64,000 nucleotides of DNA, taken from NCBI RefSeq assembly GCF_001865675.1, contig NZ_CP011319.1, positions 1,674,001-1,738,000 of the forward strand. The letters are read 5' to 3'. The position numbers were made by a program, and so were the translations under genes. This stretch comes from Janthinobacterium sp. 1_2014MBL_MicDiv. Lineage in GTDB: Bacteria; Pseudomonadota; Gammaproteobacteria; Burkholderiales; Burkholderiaceae_D. Positions 1-8,536 of the stretch are shown here, piece after piece. Position 1 is the stretch's first letter. Each line of letters begins with the position of its first letter. The notes below the pieces were generated by a model. The model was not told the origin of the DNA. It did not search any database and saw only the letters and a program-made list of their open reading frames with translations.

Positions 1-2
1 AC

Positions 3-338
3 GAAGCCCTGTTCGCCGCCATCGGCAGCCAGGTCGAGATCGTGCTGTTCCGCATCGTGCAGGAAGCGCTCAGCAATGTCATGCGCCATGCCCAGGCCAG
101 CCAGGTCGAGATCGAGCTCAGTTCGGATGCCTGCGCCGTGTACGTGGCCATCAGCGACAACGGCATCGGCATCACGCCGCAGCAGCAGCGCAAGAAACAG
201 TGCTTTGGCCTGATCGGCATTGCCGAGCGGGTGACGGCGCTGGGCGGGCACTTCGAGGTGGGCACGCCGGCCTCGGGCGACGGTTGCCGGCTGGCCCTGC
301 AGATTCCCTTGCAAGGCGCGGGGCGGCCGGCCGTTTGA
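3..338 (+). CDS. Sensor histidine kinase, C-terminal part (cut by the left edge)
   Basis: The reading frame is open from the first bases, so only the C-terminal ATPase part of a kinase is present. An N box (EALSNVMRHA) is followed by a G1 box (DNGIGI) and a G2-like segment (GLIGIAERVTALGG). The spacing and wording match the HATPase of the NarX/DegS/LiaS group that pairs with LuxR-type response regulators. In that family it would bind ATP, autophosphorylate on a His upstream of this window and pass phosphate to a partner regulator. No partner regulator follows; the next gene is an unrelated peptidase, so the partner is probably upstream. The input domain cannot be seen. Confidence 0.85.
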   Translation, partial: EALFAAIGSQVEIVLFRIVQEALSNVMRHAQASQVEIELSSDACAVYVAISDNGIGITPQQQRKKQCFGLIGIAERVTALGGHFEVGTPASGDGCRLALQIPLQGAGRPAV

Positions 339-424
339 TGCGGCAATCGATACAGTAATTGCAGCAGGATAATTTTTGCCGACTCATGCAGGCTGGACAG
401 GCTATACTTTCGCCTGCTTTTTAT

Positions 425-431
425 GGAGGGG
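425..431 (+). promoter_or_regulatory. Shine-Dalgarno that sets a TTG start for the S46 peptidase
   Basis: GGAGGGG lies six bases before a TTG at 438. The in-frame ATG at 423 overlaps this site and so cannot use it. TTG therefore looks like the true start, which leaves a clean signal peptide. Confidence 0.6.
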
Positions 432-437
432 CATATC

Positions 438-2594
438 TTGTTCAAAACAATCGTTTTACCAGTCGCCTTGCTGGGCGCGTTCGCCGGCGCACACGCCGAC
501 GAAGGGCAGTGGCAACCACACCAACTGCCGCAGCTGAAATCCGAATTGAAAAGAGTGGGCATCGAGATTCCTGCCGAGAAACTGGCAGACTTGAGCAAGC
601 ACCCGATGAGCGCCATCGTTTCGCTCGGCGGCTGCTCGGCCGCGTTCGTCTCCGACGCGGGCCTGGTGGTGACGAACCACCATTGCGCCTACGGCGCCAT
701 CCAGCGCAATTCGACGCCCGAACACAACTACATCACCAACGGCTTCCTGGCCAAGACGCGCGCCGCAGAGCTGCCGGGCGGTCCGAACAGCCTCGTGTAT
801 GTGACGGACAAGGTGGAAAACGTCAGCGAGCGCGTCCTGAAAGGCTTGACGGCCGACATGACGGGCCGCGCGCGCCATGAAGCCGTGGAAAAGCGCATCA
901 AGGACCTGATCGCCGAATGCGAGACGGACAAGATGTACCGTTGCTCCGTGCCCGCCTTCCACCGCGGCCTCGAGTACTACCGCATCCGCCAGATGATGAT
1001 ACGCGACGTGCGCCTCGTGTACGCGCCATCGGACAAGATCGGCAACTTCGGCGGCGACATCGACAACTACGAATGGCCGCGCCACACGGGCGACTACTCG
1101 TTCCTGCGCGCCTACGTGGGCAAGGATGGCCGTCCGGCCGACCCGTCGCCGGACAACGTGCCCTACAAATCGAAGGATTTCCTGGTGGTCTCGGCCGAAG
1201 GCTTGAAGGCCGGCGACGGCATCTTGCTGGCGGGCTACCCCGGCCGCACGAGCCGCTACAAGCTGCCGTCGGAAATCCGCTTCGCGCGCGATACCGCCTT
1301 CCCGCTGAAAGTGTCGGAACTGCAAGCCGACCTGGCCGTGATGGCCGACGCCACGAATGGCGACGCGGCGGCCGCCGTGCGCTACGCCAGCGTGGTGAAA
1401 AGCATCAACAACGTGCTGAAGAAAACCCAGGGCTTGCTCGACGGCTTCGCGCGCAAGGATATCGCCGCCATCAAGGATGGCCAGGATGCCGAGTTCCGCG
1501 CCTGGTACGCCAAGCAGCCGAATGTCTCGTCGACCCTGCTGGCCGAACTGGACGCGGCGATCGCCAGCGACATGGCCCTCAGCGAAGAAGAGTTCGCCTG
1601 GTCCGTGGCCACCAACAGCGACCTGCTGAAGAGCGCGCGCTCGCTGTACCGCTTGTCGCAGGAGCGCCAGAAGCCGGACGCCGAGCGCGAATCGGGCTTC
1701 CAGCAGCGCGACCTGGCGTTCATCAAGGCCCGCCTGGCGCGCCTGGAGCAGTCGTACGTCAACAAGGTCGACCAGGCGCGTTTTGAGGCGGGCCTGAAGC
1801 GCTACGCCCAGCTGGCGGCGAAGAGCCATCCGCAAGGCCTGGACGCGCTGCTGCCGGCGCCGGCGGCCGTGGCGGCCCTGTACCAGCAGACGCAACTGGC
1901 CGACACGGCCAAGCGCCTGGCCTGGCTGGACAAGGACCAGGCTGCGATTGCCCAGTCCGACGACGCCTTCATGCAACTGGCCATCAAGCTGCAGCCGGTG
2001 GAAATGGCGCTGGAAGAGCGCCGCAAGGAAATCGACGGCAACCTGGAGCGCGTGATTCCGCAATACATGCAAGCTGTGATTGCCTGGAAGAAATCGCAAG
2101 GCAAGCCGGTGTATCCTGACGCCAACTCGACCCTGCGCGTGACGTACGGCACCGTTTCGGCCTTCTCGCCGCGCGACGGCATCACCAAGGGGCCGTTCAC
2201 GACCGTGGAAGGCATCGTCGAGAAAGTCACGGGCAAGGCCCCGTTCGAAGCGCCGCAAGCGCTGCTCGACGCCGTCAAGGCAAAACGCTATGGCCAGTTC
2301 CGCGACCCGGTGCTGGGCACCGTGCCCGTCAACTTCTTGACCAGCGCCGACACCACGGGCGGCAATTCCGGCTCGGCCGTGATGAACAAGCGTGGCGAAC
2401 TGATCGGCCTGAACTTCGATTCGACGTATGAATCGATCACCAAGGACTGGTACTTCGACACGGCCATCACGCGCGCCATCCACCTCGACATCCGCTATCT
2501 GCTGTGGGTGATGAAGGAAGTGGACCACGCGGATAATCTGCTGCAGGAAATGACGGTCAAGTATCCGCAGGCGGCCAAGGCTGCGAAGAAGTAA
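438..2594 (+). CDS. S46 family serine peptidase (dipeptidyl-peptidase 7/11 type)
   Basis: The protein of about 718 residues starts with a hydrophobic signal peptide (VLPVALLGAFAGAHA, cleaved after AHA) and should act in the periplasm. S46 enzymes remove dipeptides from peptide N-termini with a chymotrypsin-like His-Asp-Ser triad. The His motif TNHHCAYGAIQ (around residue 81), the Asp region GGDIDNYEWPRHTGDYSF (around 205-220) and the Ser motif GGNSGSAV (around 645) are all present, and the length is right for the family. I prefer TTG 438 as start because of the ribosome site just before it; ATG 423 is the alternative. A rho-independent terminator follows. S1 or P1 specificity (DPP7 versus DPP11) cannot be told by eye. 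Confidence 0.93.
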   Translation: MFKTIVLPVALLGAFAGAHADEGQWQPHQLPQLKSELKRVGIEIPAEKLADLSKHPMSAIVSLGGCSAAFVSDAGLVVTNHHCAYGAIQRNSTPEHNYITNGFLAKTRAAELPGGPNSLVYVTDKVENVSERVLKGLTADMTGRARHEAVEKRIKDLIAECETDKMYRCSVPAFHRGLEYYRIRQMMIRDVRLVYAPSDKIGNFGGDIDNYEWPRHTGDYSFLRAYVGKDGRPADPSPDNVPYKSKDFLVVSAEGLKAGDGILLAGYPGRTSRYKLPSEIRFARDTAFPLKVSELQADLAVMADATNGDAAAAVRYASVVKSINNVLKKTQGLLDGFARKDIAAIKDGQDAEFRAWYAKQPNVSSTLLAELDAAIASDMALSEEEFAWSVATNSDLLKSARSLYRLSQERQKPDAERESGFQQRDLAFIKARLARLEQSYVNKVDQARFEAGLKRYAQLAAKSHPQGLDALLPAPAAVAALYQQTQLADTAKRLAWLDKDQAAIAQSDDAFMQLAIKLQPVEMALEERRKEIDGNLERVIPQYMQAVIAWKKSQGKPVYPDANSTLRVTYGTVSAFSPRDGITKGPFTTVEGIVEKVTGKAPFEAPQALLDAVKAKRYGQFRDPVLGTVPVNFLTSADTTGGNSGSAVMNKRGELIGLNFDSTYESITKDWYFDTAITRAIHLDIRYLLWVMKEVDHADNLLQEMTVKYPQAAKAAKK

Positions 2595-2615
2595 GCTGTC
2601 ACTTGCGCTAGCGCA

Positions 2616-2653
2616 AAGCCGCATCCGCCTGATCGGGGGATGCGGCTTTTTTT
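2616..2653 (+). terminator. Rho-independent terminator of the S46 peptidase gene
   Basis: An 11-bp stem (AAGCCGCATCC / GGATGCGGCTT) is followed by a run of seven T. Confidence 0.9.
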
Positions 2654-2795
2654 ATGCGGGGCGCAGGGCGCGCAGGCGCCTTTATTTGCCGGGTGGCGGT
2701 CGCTGCACCGCACACCGCAGAGCCGCCTGTCGCCTTGAAGGGGCATCGTATAATTGCCCTCACTTTCCACCACCATTTTTCCGACAGGCCCCGCC

Positions 2796-3338
2796 ATGCC
2801 CATGACTCCCGATTCGCCGCTTGACTGGCACACGTTTGAAACGGCATACGACGTTGAAGAGACGTGGTTCCAATTGGCCCGCGCGTCGCTGGCGGCGCTT
2901 GGCGCGTCCGCTTTCAAGGATCAGACATTTTCAGCATTTGCCTTCAACGCCGTATCGTTCCCATCCATTTCGCTGAGCCTGGATACCGATCCCGATAGCC
3001 GGAAGCGCGACTATTACCCTCCCGACTGGTCGAACGAATGCATGGAGGTCGATGTGCCGGAAATGGGACAACTCTGGACGGATGGCTGCGCAAGGATCGA
3101 CGGCGCGCTGATCGAGCTGATCGACGCCGCCGATGACGAGCAGCTGGGCGCCATCGAGGAAGGCTATCTGCACAGCCTCAGGAAAACCATGGTGCGGCTG
3201 GAAACGAGCCAGGCCTTCGACCAGATCAAGACATGCGCGGGTTTCTGGACCGTGGTCACGCAAGTCGATGCCGATACCGATGCAGAGGAGCGGCTGCTCG
3301 AGCAGGTGCGGCTGGCGGCAGCGAACAGCGACGCATGA
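2796..3338 (+). CDS. Hypothetical protein, about 180 residues, DUF4303-like
   Basis: A soluble acidic protein with no signal peptide or membrane segment. The first half holds a hydrophobic stretch (AFNAVSFPSISLSLDTD) and then SRKRDYYPPDWSNECME; the second half is helical. The layout resembles DUF4303-type proteins, often found among polymorphic-toxin immunity and phage-associated genes, but I recognise it only loosely. The start at 2796 follows a poor ribosome site; an in-frame ATG 14 codons earlier (2754) is possible. It stands alone between a terminator and a convergent TetR gene. Confidence 0.7.
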   Translation: MPMTPDSPLDWHTFETAYDVEETWFQLARASLAALGASAFKDQTFSAFAFNAVSFPSISLSLDTDPDSRKRDYYPPDWSNECMEVDVPEMGQLWTDGCARIDGALIELIDAADDEQLGAIEEGYLHSLRKTMVRLETSQAFDQIKTCAGFWTVVTQVDADTDAEERLLEQVRLAAANSDA

Positions 3339-3629
3339 CGGGGCGGTGCGGGCAGGGACACCTGCAAGGCGGCGCCGCCGGCAGCCCCTGAAAATGGCCT
3401 CCGCTGCAACGGCGGCTTGCATGCCATATCAGGACTCGCCATAGCCTGATTCCTCCATCCCCGAGCGCAGGATCCCGGCCGCCACGCAGGGCGGCATCCT
3501 GCCGCACATACGCTGCTTCTCCGGCGCAGCGGCATCATGCCTGCCGCAGAGGTGCTGGCGCGACAGCCGCCACGCAGGGCGGCACATGACAGCAGGTGCG
3601 GCCGGCAACGCGATTGCCTGTCATCATTG

Positions 3630-4265
3630 CTATTGTTGTTCTCCCGCTTGCGGCTGCGCGGGCCGCAACGCTTCCACCGGCAACTGAAAGAAGCGCGGCA
3701 CCATGGCCGGCGACAGATCGTCGCCGCCGTCCGTCATGGCCAGGCGGCCGCTCAGGAGCAGCATCACGTAGCCGTGGCCCAGCGACCAGCCGGCGCTGGC
3801 GGCGGCCTTGTCCCAGCGCGCATCGAGGCCCGCCTCGCGCACGGCCGCGCCCGCCGTCTGCAGCACGTACTGGAAACACGCCTGCGCCGCCTCCTGCAGG
3901 GCGGGGAACTGGCGCACGTCCTGGTGTTCGAACATCAGCCGGTAGTGGGCGGGCGCGGCCAGGGCGAATTCGATGTATTGCTGGCCCAGCAGCTGAAAGC
4001 GCTGTTCGGCGGGCAGGCTGCCCGGCGGCGGCAATTCGGCCTCCCATGTGGCGATCAGGCTGGCGAAGCCGGCCGCCGCCACCTCGGCCAGCAGGGCTTC
4101 CTTGCTGGGGAAGTGGCGGTACACGGCGGCGATCGACACGCCTACCGTGCGCGCCAGTTCGCGCAGCGACAGGGCGGCGTCGCTCTGCTGCGCCAGCTGG
4201 GCGATGGTGGCGGCGACCAGGGTGTCGCGCAGGTTGCCGTGATGGTAAGTACTGGTGTTGCTCAT
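3630..4265 (-). CDS. TetR/AcrR family transcriptional regulator
   Basis: A 211-residue repressor. The N-terminal helix-turn-helix is typical of TetR: LRDTLVAATIAQLAQ, then LSLRELARTVGVSIAAVYRHFPSKEALL. The C-terminal part resembles the WHG (TetR_C_33-like) ligand domain. The start at ATG 4265 is chosen for a GGAAA five to nine bases upstream; ATG 4277 is the alternative. It is divergent from the DUF2867 gene with about 80 bp between them, and two near-identical 13-mers lie in that gap, so it most likely controls that gene and itself. The inducer is unknown. Confidence 0.93.
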   Translation of the reverse strand: MSNTSTYHHGNLRDTLVAATIAQLAQQSDAALSLRELARTVGVSIAAVYRHFPSKEALLAEVAAAGFASLIATWEAELPPPGSLPAEQRFQLLGQQYIEFALAAPAHYRLMFEHQDVRQFPALQEAAQACFQYVLQTAGAAVREAGLDARWDKAAASAGWSLGHGYVMLLLSGRLAMTDGGDDLSPAMVPRFFQLPVEALRPAQPQAGEQQ

Positions 4266-4279
4266 CGCTGTTTCCATTG

Positions 4280-4328
4280 CATGTTATCGCTGTTCACATT
4301 GTCGTGTATGATGTTCATGTTATCACTG
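4280..4328. promoter_or_regulatory. Candidate TetR operator: paired direct repeats in a divergent promoter
   Basis: CATGTTATCGCTG (4280-4292) and CATGTTATCACTG (4316-4328) differ at one base and sit 36 bp apart in the tetR/DUF2867 intergenic region. A -10-like TATGAT lies between them (4307-4312). The role as operator is inference from position. Confidence 0.45.
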
Positions 4329-4344
4329 AAAACATGGAGATCGC

Positions 4345-4863
4345 ATGCAAGAGATGCACATCGCCGTCCGCACCGTGGCCCTGCCGACCGGCGCCGGCAT
4401 CGCCCCCCTGTACCCGGGCAGCCACCTGGCCGACGCGTATGCCGTCGATTTGCCGAACGCGCGCGCGCGGGAGCTGGACATGGAAAGCCTGGCGCGCATG
4501 CTGCTGGGCAGCCAGCCGGGCTGGGCGCAAAAGCTGATGGTGCTGCGCGACGCCATCGTGGCGCTGTTCGGCATCAAGACGGCGAAGCAGATGGAAGCGA
4601 AGCCAGGCAAACGCATCGGCATCTTCCGCATCTTTGCCGTCAGCGACGACGAGATCATCGTGGGCGAGGATGACAGCCACCTCGATTTCCGTTTGTCGGT
4701 GCTGCGCAACAGGGAGGCGGGGCGGCATGGCAGCGTGACCCTGGCCAGCGTCGTGCACTGCCATAACCGGGTGGGGCGCGCGTACATCCTGCTGATCCGC
4801 CCGTTTCACAAGCTGATCGTGCGGCGTTCGCTGGCGCGCACGGCCAGGATGGGCTTCGTCTGA
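4345..4863 (+). CDS. DUF2867 domain-containing protein
   Basis: 172 residues, soluble, no signal peptide. The central part (WAQKLMVLRDAIVALFG ... GIFRIFAVSDDEIIVGEDDSHLDFRLSVL) and the end (VVHCHNRVGRAYILLIRPFHKLIVRRSL) follow the DUF2867 family, a predicted START/SRPBCC-like fold of unknown ligand. The family is common next to TetR repressors, as here, which suggests a small-molecule-induced protein. The ribosome site before ATG 4345 is acceptable (GGAGA). No catalytic role is claimed. Confidence 0.85.
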   Translation: MQEMHIAVRTVALPTGAGIAPLYPGSHLADAYAVDLPNARARELDMESLARMLLGSQPGWAQKLMVLRDAIVALFGIKTAKQMEAKPGKRIGIFRIFAVSDDEIIVGEDDSHLDFRLSVLRNREAGRHGSVTLASVVHCHNRVGRAYILLIRPFHKLIVRRSLARTARMGFV

Positions 4864-4950
4864 GCGGGGACTGGCGGCGGACGGCAGGGGCAATCTTGCT
4901 TATTCATGCCCGGTATTGCATACTGCGCCACCAGCCTCATCACGATTCCC

Positions 4951-5562
4951 ATGAACGATACGCTTCTCCTGCTGGGTTTTGCCACCACGCCGCTTGAACT
5001 GATTTCCTTTGTCCTGGCATTGACAACCGTTGCGCTGAACATCCGCCAGAACCACTGGGCGTGGCTGTTCGCCATCATTTCCTCGGCCGCCTACGGTTTC
5101 GTGTTTTTCGAGTCGCGCCTGTATGGCGACATGGCCTTGCAGCTGCTGTTCATCACCGTCTCGTTCTGGGGCTGGTACCAGTGGCTGCACCCGGCCAGCG
5201 GCGGCAAGACCCTGCCCGTGACGCGCCTGAATGGCCGTGGCTGGCTAGCCTGCGCCGTCGGCTGGCTGGTCGGCTTCCTGCTCATTTCCTGGCTGCTGAC
5301 GACGACGGACACGGACGTGCCCCACGCGGACGGCTTTCTGACGGCGGGCAGCCTGGTCGGTCAATTCCTGCTGTCGCGCAAGAAACTGGAAAACTGGGTC
5401 GCCTGGATCATCGTCGACGTGCTGTATGTGTGGCTGTACCTGCACAAGGGCCTGACCCTGACGGCCGTGCTGTATGCGTTCTTTGTCGTGATGGCCATCA
5501 TCGGCCTGCTGGCGTGGCGCAAGGCGGCGCCGGCCGCGCCAGACGCCATGGTCCTCAAGTGA
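4951..5562 (+). CDS. pnuC: PnuC/PnuT-family vitamin transporter
   Basis: An inner-membrane protein of about 203 residues with the family signatures: FVLALTTVALNIRQNHWAW, then SFWGWYQW, then NWVAWIIVDVLYVWLYLHKGL. Pnu transporters are facilitators that work with a cytoplasmic kinase trapping the imported vitamin: PnuC takes nicotinamide riboside, PnuT thiamine, PnuX riboflavin. ATG 4951 is chosen over 4906 because it fits the family N-terminus. The stop overlaps the GTG start of the kinase. The convergent neighbour is a TonB receptor under a TPP riboswitch, so thiamine is a real alternative substrate; there is no TPP element in front of this gene itself. Confidence 0.9.
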   Translation: MNDTLLLLGFATTPLELISFVLALTTVALNIRQNHWAWLFAIISSAAYGFVFFESRLYGDMALQLLFITVSFWGWYQWLHPASGGKTLPVTRLNGRGWLACAVGWLVGFLLISWLLTTTDTDVPHADGFLTAGSLVGQFLLSRKKLENWVAWIIVDVLYVWLYLHKGLTLTAVLYAFFVVMAIIGLLAWRKAAPAAPDAMVLK

Positions 5563-6110
5563 CCGGGCGTTGCGTGCGCGTGGCCATCCTGGGCGCGGAA
5601 TCGTCGGGCAAGTCGACCCTGGCGGCCGCCCTGGCCGAGCGTTATGGCAGCGTGTGGGTGCCGGAATACCTGCGTGAGTTTGTGGAAACGCAAGGCAGGG
5701 TGCCCGTGGCATCCGACCAGTATGGCATCGCCCGCATGCAGCTGGAGCGGGAAAACGCGGCCGCCGCGCAGGCGCGGCAATTTTTATTTTGCGACACGAC
5801 GCCGCTGATGACGGCCGTCTACAGCCGCCATTACTTCCATGGCATCGATGCGCCGCTGGCCGCCCTGGCCGACGACTACCACTATGGCCTGACCCTGGTC
5901 ACGGCGCCCGACAGCCCGTGGGTGGCCGACGGCTTGCAGCGCGAGTCGGAAGCCGTGCGCCAGCTGATCTACCGCTTGCTGCTCGAGGAACTCGACGCAC
6001 GCGGCATCGCCTACCATGTGCTGCATGACAGCCTGGATGCGCGCCTGGCACAGGCGGCACCCTTGCTGCAGCAGGCGCTCGTTGCAGCGCCTGCCATTCC
6101 CCTCAATTAA
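5559..6110 (+). CDS. NadR-like P-loop kinase (AAA_28), probable vitamin-trapping kinase
   Basis: About 183 residues. The N-terminus carries a Walker A, GAESSGKST, then WVPEYLREFVE and FCDTTPLMT, all typical of the ribosylnicotinamide kinase domain of NadR (family knowledge). The HTH and adenylyltransferase parts of NadR are absent, so this is a free-standing kinase. GTG 5559 shares bases with the PnuC stop (GTGA), a usual coupling; GTG 5574 is another option. With PnuC it should phosphorylate the imported vitamin and stop its escape. Nicotinamide riboside is the family expectation, but thiamine is possible from the context. Its stop codon overlaps the convergent TonB receptor stop by four bases. 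Confidence 0.85.
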   Translation: MTGRCVRVAILGAESSGKSTLAAALAERYGSVWVPEYLREFVETQGRVPVASDQYGIARMQLERENAAAAQARQFLFCDTTPLMTAVYSRHYFHGIDAPLAALADDYHYGLTLVTAPDSPWVADGLQRESEAVRQLIYRLLLEELDARGIAYHVLHDSLDARLAQAAPLLQQALVAAPAIPLN

Positions 6111-8275
6111 AAGTCGAACTGCGCCGACACCTTCAATGTCCGGCTGGCGCCCGGGAACAGGTAGCCGCCCGCTTCCGGCGTCACGTCGCGCCAGTAGAAC
6201 TTGTCCGTCAGGTTGTTGACGCTGGCGCGCAGCACGGCGGGCGTGCCGGCCAGGCGCGTGGCGTAGGCGGCGCCCACGTTGAACACGCTGTACGACGGCA
6301 CGAAGGTGGTGTTGCTGTACTCAAAGGCTTTCCTGCCCGCATATTCCCAGCTGCCATTGACGTTCAGGCCCGCCACTTGCGGCACGGCGTAGTCGGCGCG
6401 CACGGCCGCCTTCAGGGCCGGCACGTTGGGCACGCGCTTGCCGTCCAGGTCCGCATTGCCCGTGTCCGACTGCTGGCTGTTCAGGGCCGTCAGGGACGCG
6501 CCCAGCTGCAGGTTGGCGGATGCCTTGCCCTGGGCCGACAGTTCCAGGCCACGGTGCTGGGCCTGGCCGGCACGCACGAAGTTGTACGCGGTTTTGCTGC
6601 TGTCGAGGTATTGGTTGAATTCCAGGCCCTTGCGGATCTGGAACAGGCTGGCGGCCACCATGAAGTCCGGCGTCACGTCCATCTTCACGCCGAACTCGAT
6701 CTGCTTCGAGCGGCTCGGCGTCAGTTCCACGTTGGCGTTTTCCGCATAGCGGTCGGCCGTGCCGCCGTGTTCCATGCCCTGAGAGTAGGACGCATACACG
6801 GCGATATTGTCTTGCGGGTTGTACACCAGCGCCACGTTCGGCAGCAGGAAGTCGTGCTTGGCGCGGATTTCCTTGTCGGCCTTCAATACATACTGGTAGC
6901 CATCGACATCGATGTGGCGCAAGCCGCCATGCAGTTTCCAGTTCGGCGCCAGGCTGACGATGTCCTGCACGAAGACGGATTTTTCCTTGTCGTTGCGCAC
7001 CAGGCGCACGGGGCCCGTGACGCCGTCGGACGGGGCGACGATGACGGGACGGTAGATATTGCTGATGCCCACTTCGTCGTACACGTATTTGCCGGCACGG
7101 TCCTTGCGGTTGAAATACGACACGCCGGCCGTGAATTCATGGCGCAGGCTGCCCGTGGCGAACTTGCCCTGGATCATGGCTTGCGCGCTCAGCGGCTTTT
7201 TCGTCTCGCCCAGGCTGCGGAAATCCCAGACGGAGAAGTCGCCGTTGCTGCAGAACACGGGGTCCCAGCCTTCCGGGCTGCAGCCGTACGGGTAGGCCGT
7301 ATAGTCGTCGCGCTTGAACGAGTGCTGGTTGGCGGAGACGGTGGCATGCCAGTCGTCGTTGAACGCGTACTGGAAGCGCAGGCCGACGTTGCTGGTGACG
7401 GTTTCCACCGGGTGCGTCCACGGCTGCTTGTTGAGCATGGTGTCGGCGCTGACGTTCGACGGCAGGCGGCCGTTGCTCAGCAGCTGGAAGCCGGGCGCCG
7501 TCACTTGCGCCTTGTCCTGGTAGTCGGCGTCCAGTTGCAGCAGCGCCTGCGGCGAGATTTGCCAGTCGAAGGCGCCGGAAATGAATTTGCGGTTGCCGTC
7601 GGCGCCCTTGATGTAGGAGCGCAGGCGCTCGGCCGCCACGTTGACGCGGTAGCCGAAGCGCGTGTCTTCCAGGCGTCCGCCCACGTCGACGGCGCCGTAC
7701 AGCGTGCCCCGTTCGCGCGCTTCCAGCGTGACCGTGCGCAGCGGCGCATTCGTCGGGCGCTTGACGATGAAGTCGATCACGCCGCCCGGCGCGGCCATGC
7801 CTGCCTGCAAGCCTGCCAGGCCCTTCAGCACTTCGATGCGTTCCTTGTTTTCCAGCGGAATTTGCGTGTCGCCGGGAATGGCGACGCCATCCTTGCGGTA
7901 GCTGGAATTGGTGTCGAGCTTGAAGCCGCGTATCGTAAACTGTTCCGCATAGCCGACGGCGTTGTAGGAATCGTTGATGCTGGCGTCGAGCTTGACGGCA
8001 TCGCTGAGATTGCGGATCTGCAGGTCCTGCAATTCTTTTTGCCCGATGACGGTGACGCTGGCCGGCGTCTGCAGCAGCGGCGCGTCGGAAAAGCCGCCCA
8101 CGGAGGCGCGCTTGGCGGCCGGCGCCTTGCTGGCCGTGACGATGACTTCGGTCATGCTTTGCGCATCGGCTTCGGCGGTGTCATTGACGGCCAGGGCGGG
8201 CGCGGCAAACGCGTGCAGGATGGCCAGGGTCAGTACAGGACGTGAAAAATGCGCAGATAAATTCGGTGTGGACAT
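6107..8275 (-). CDS. TonB-dependent outer-membrane receptor under a TPP riboswitch
   Basis: 722 residues. A signal peptide (LTLAILHAFAAPALA) is followed by a TonB-box-like MTEVIVTASK, the plug (TPASVTVIGQKELQDLQIRNL ... FTIRGFKLD ... IEVLKGLAGLQAG, then GGVIDFIVKRPT) and a 22-strand-type barrel ending in Phe. By homology such proteins are usually annotated as siderophore receptors. A TPP riboswitch about 110 bases upstream on the same strand argues instead for uptake of thiamine or a thiamine precursor. ATG 8275 is chosen over 8314 because it leaves a standard signal peptide and follows a GAG ribosome site. It faces the PnuC-kinase pair. Confidence 0.93.
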   Translation of the reverse strand: MSTPNLSAHFSRPVLTLAILHAFAAPALAVNDTAEADAQSMTEVIVTASKAPAAKRASVGGFSDAPLLQTPASVTVIGQKELQDLQIRNLSDAVKLDASINDSYNAVGYAEQFTIRGFKLDTNSSYRKDGVAIPGDTQIPLENKERIEVLKGLAGLQAGMAAPGGVIDFIVKRPTNAPLRTVTLEARERGTLYGAVDVGGRLEDTRFGYRVNVAAERLRSYIKGADGNRKFISGAFDWQISPQALLQLDADYQDKAQVTAPGFQLLSNGRLPSNVSADTMLNKQPWTHPVETVTSNVGLRFQYAFNDDWHATVSANQHSFKRDDYTAYPYGCSPEGWDPVFCSNGDFSVWDFRSLGETKKPLSAQAMIQGKFATGSLRHEFTAGVSYFNRKDRAGKYVYDEVGISNIYRPVIVAPSDGVTGPVRLVRNDKEKSVFVQDIVSLAPNWKLHGGLRHIDVDGYQYVLKADKEIRAKHDFLLPNVALVYNPQDNIAVYASYSQGMEHGGTADRYAENANVELTPSRSKQIEFGVKMDVTPDFMVAASLFQIRKGLEFNQYLDSSKTAYNFVRAGQAQHRGLELSAQGKASANLQLGASLTALNSQQSDTGNADLDGKRVPNVPALKAAVRADYAVPQVAGLNVNGSWEYAGRKAFEYSNTTFVPSYSVFNVGAAYATRLAGTPAVLRASVNNLTDKFYWRDVTPEAGGYLFPGASRTLKVSAQFDF

Positions 8276-8382
8276 AGATTGCTCGTGGTTCAAGCCGTCT
8301 CTGGGAAAGAGCACGGCAGGCTGCTTGTTCGGCTGGCGCCAACGCAGGAGCTATCAAAGGAGGGAGGTACTTTGCGCTTTCC

Positions 8383-8455
8383 TTCGCTGGCATTATCCAG
8401 ATCAGGTACGAAGGGTATCTCTCACCCGGATAACGACTCCAGGACCCCTAGCGAA
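8383..8455 (-). promoter_or_regulatory. TPP (THI-box) riboswitch
   Basis: Read on the minus strand, P1 is TTCGCT (8455-8450) pairing with AGCGAA (8388-8383). Between them lie GGGTGAGAGATACCC and the hallmark CCTGATCTGGATAATGCCAG, which match the conserved sensor arms of TPP aptamers. It precedes the TonB receptor and should reduce its expression when thiamine pyrophosphate is plentiful. A pyrimidine-rich CCTCCCTCC follows that could serve the expression platform, but I cannot model the switching. Confidence 0.93.
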
Positions 8456-8536
8456 ACGACAGCTTAGCATGAACCACGGCCCGCTGTCCCGCTGGCTGAC
8501 CGTTTTACAACAGTGTGGGCAGATTCTAAAACCAGG

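Noticed and set aside
456..2624. 722-codon open frame on the minus strand opposite the S46 peptidase
   Set aside because: It mirrors the third-position GC of the real gene, has no signal or domain, and is His/Arg/Val-rich as antisense frames in GC-rich DNA usually are.
6377..8245. 622-codon plus-strand frame opposite the TonB receptor
   Set aside because: Antisense shadow with low-complexity Val/His/Gly composition; the minus-strand receptor has motifs, a riboswitch and a signal peptide.
8276..8382. Possible leader peptide between the TPP riboswitch and the TonB receptor
   Set aside because: No short frame with a ribosome site and start codon stands out; the segment is more likely the expression platform.
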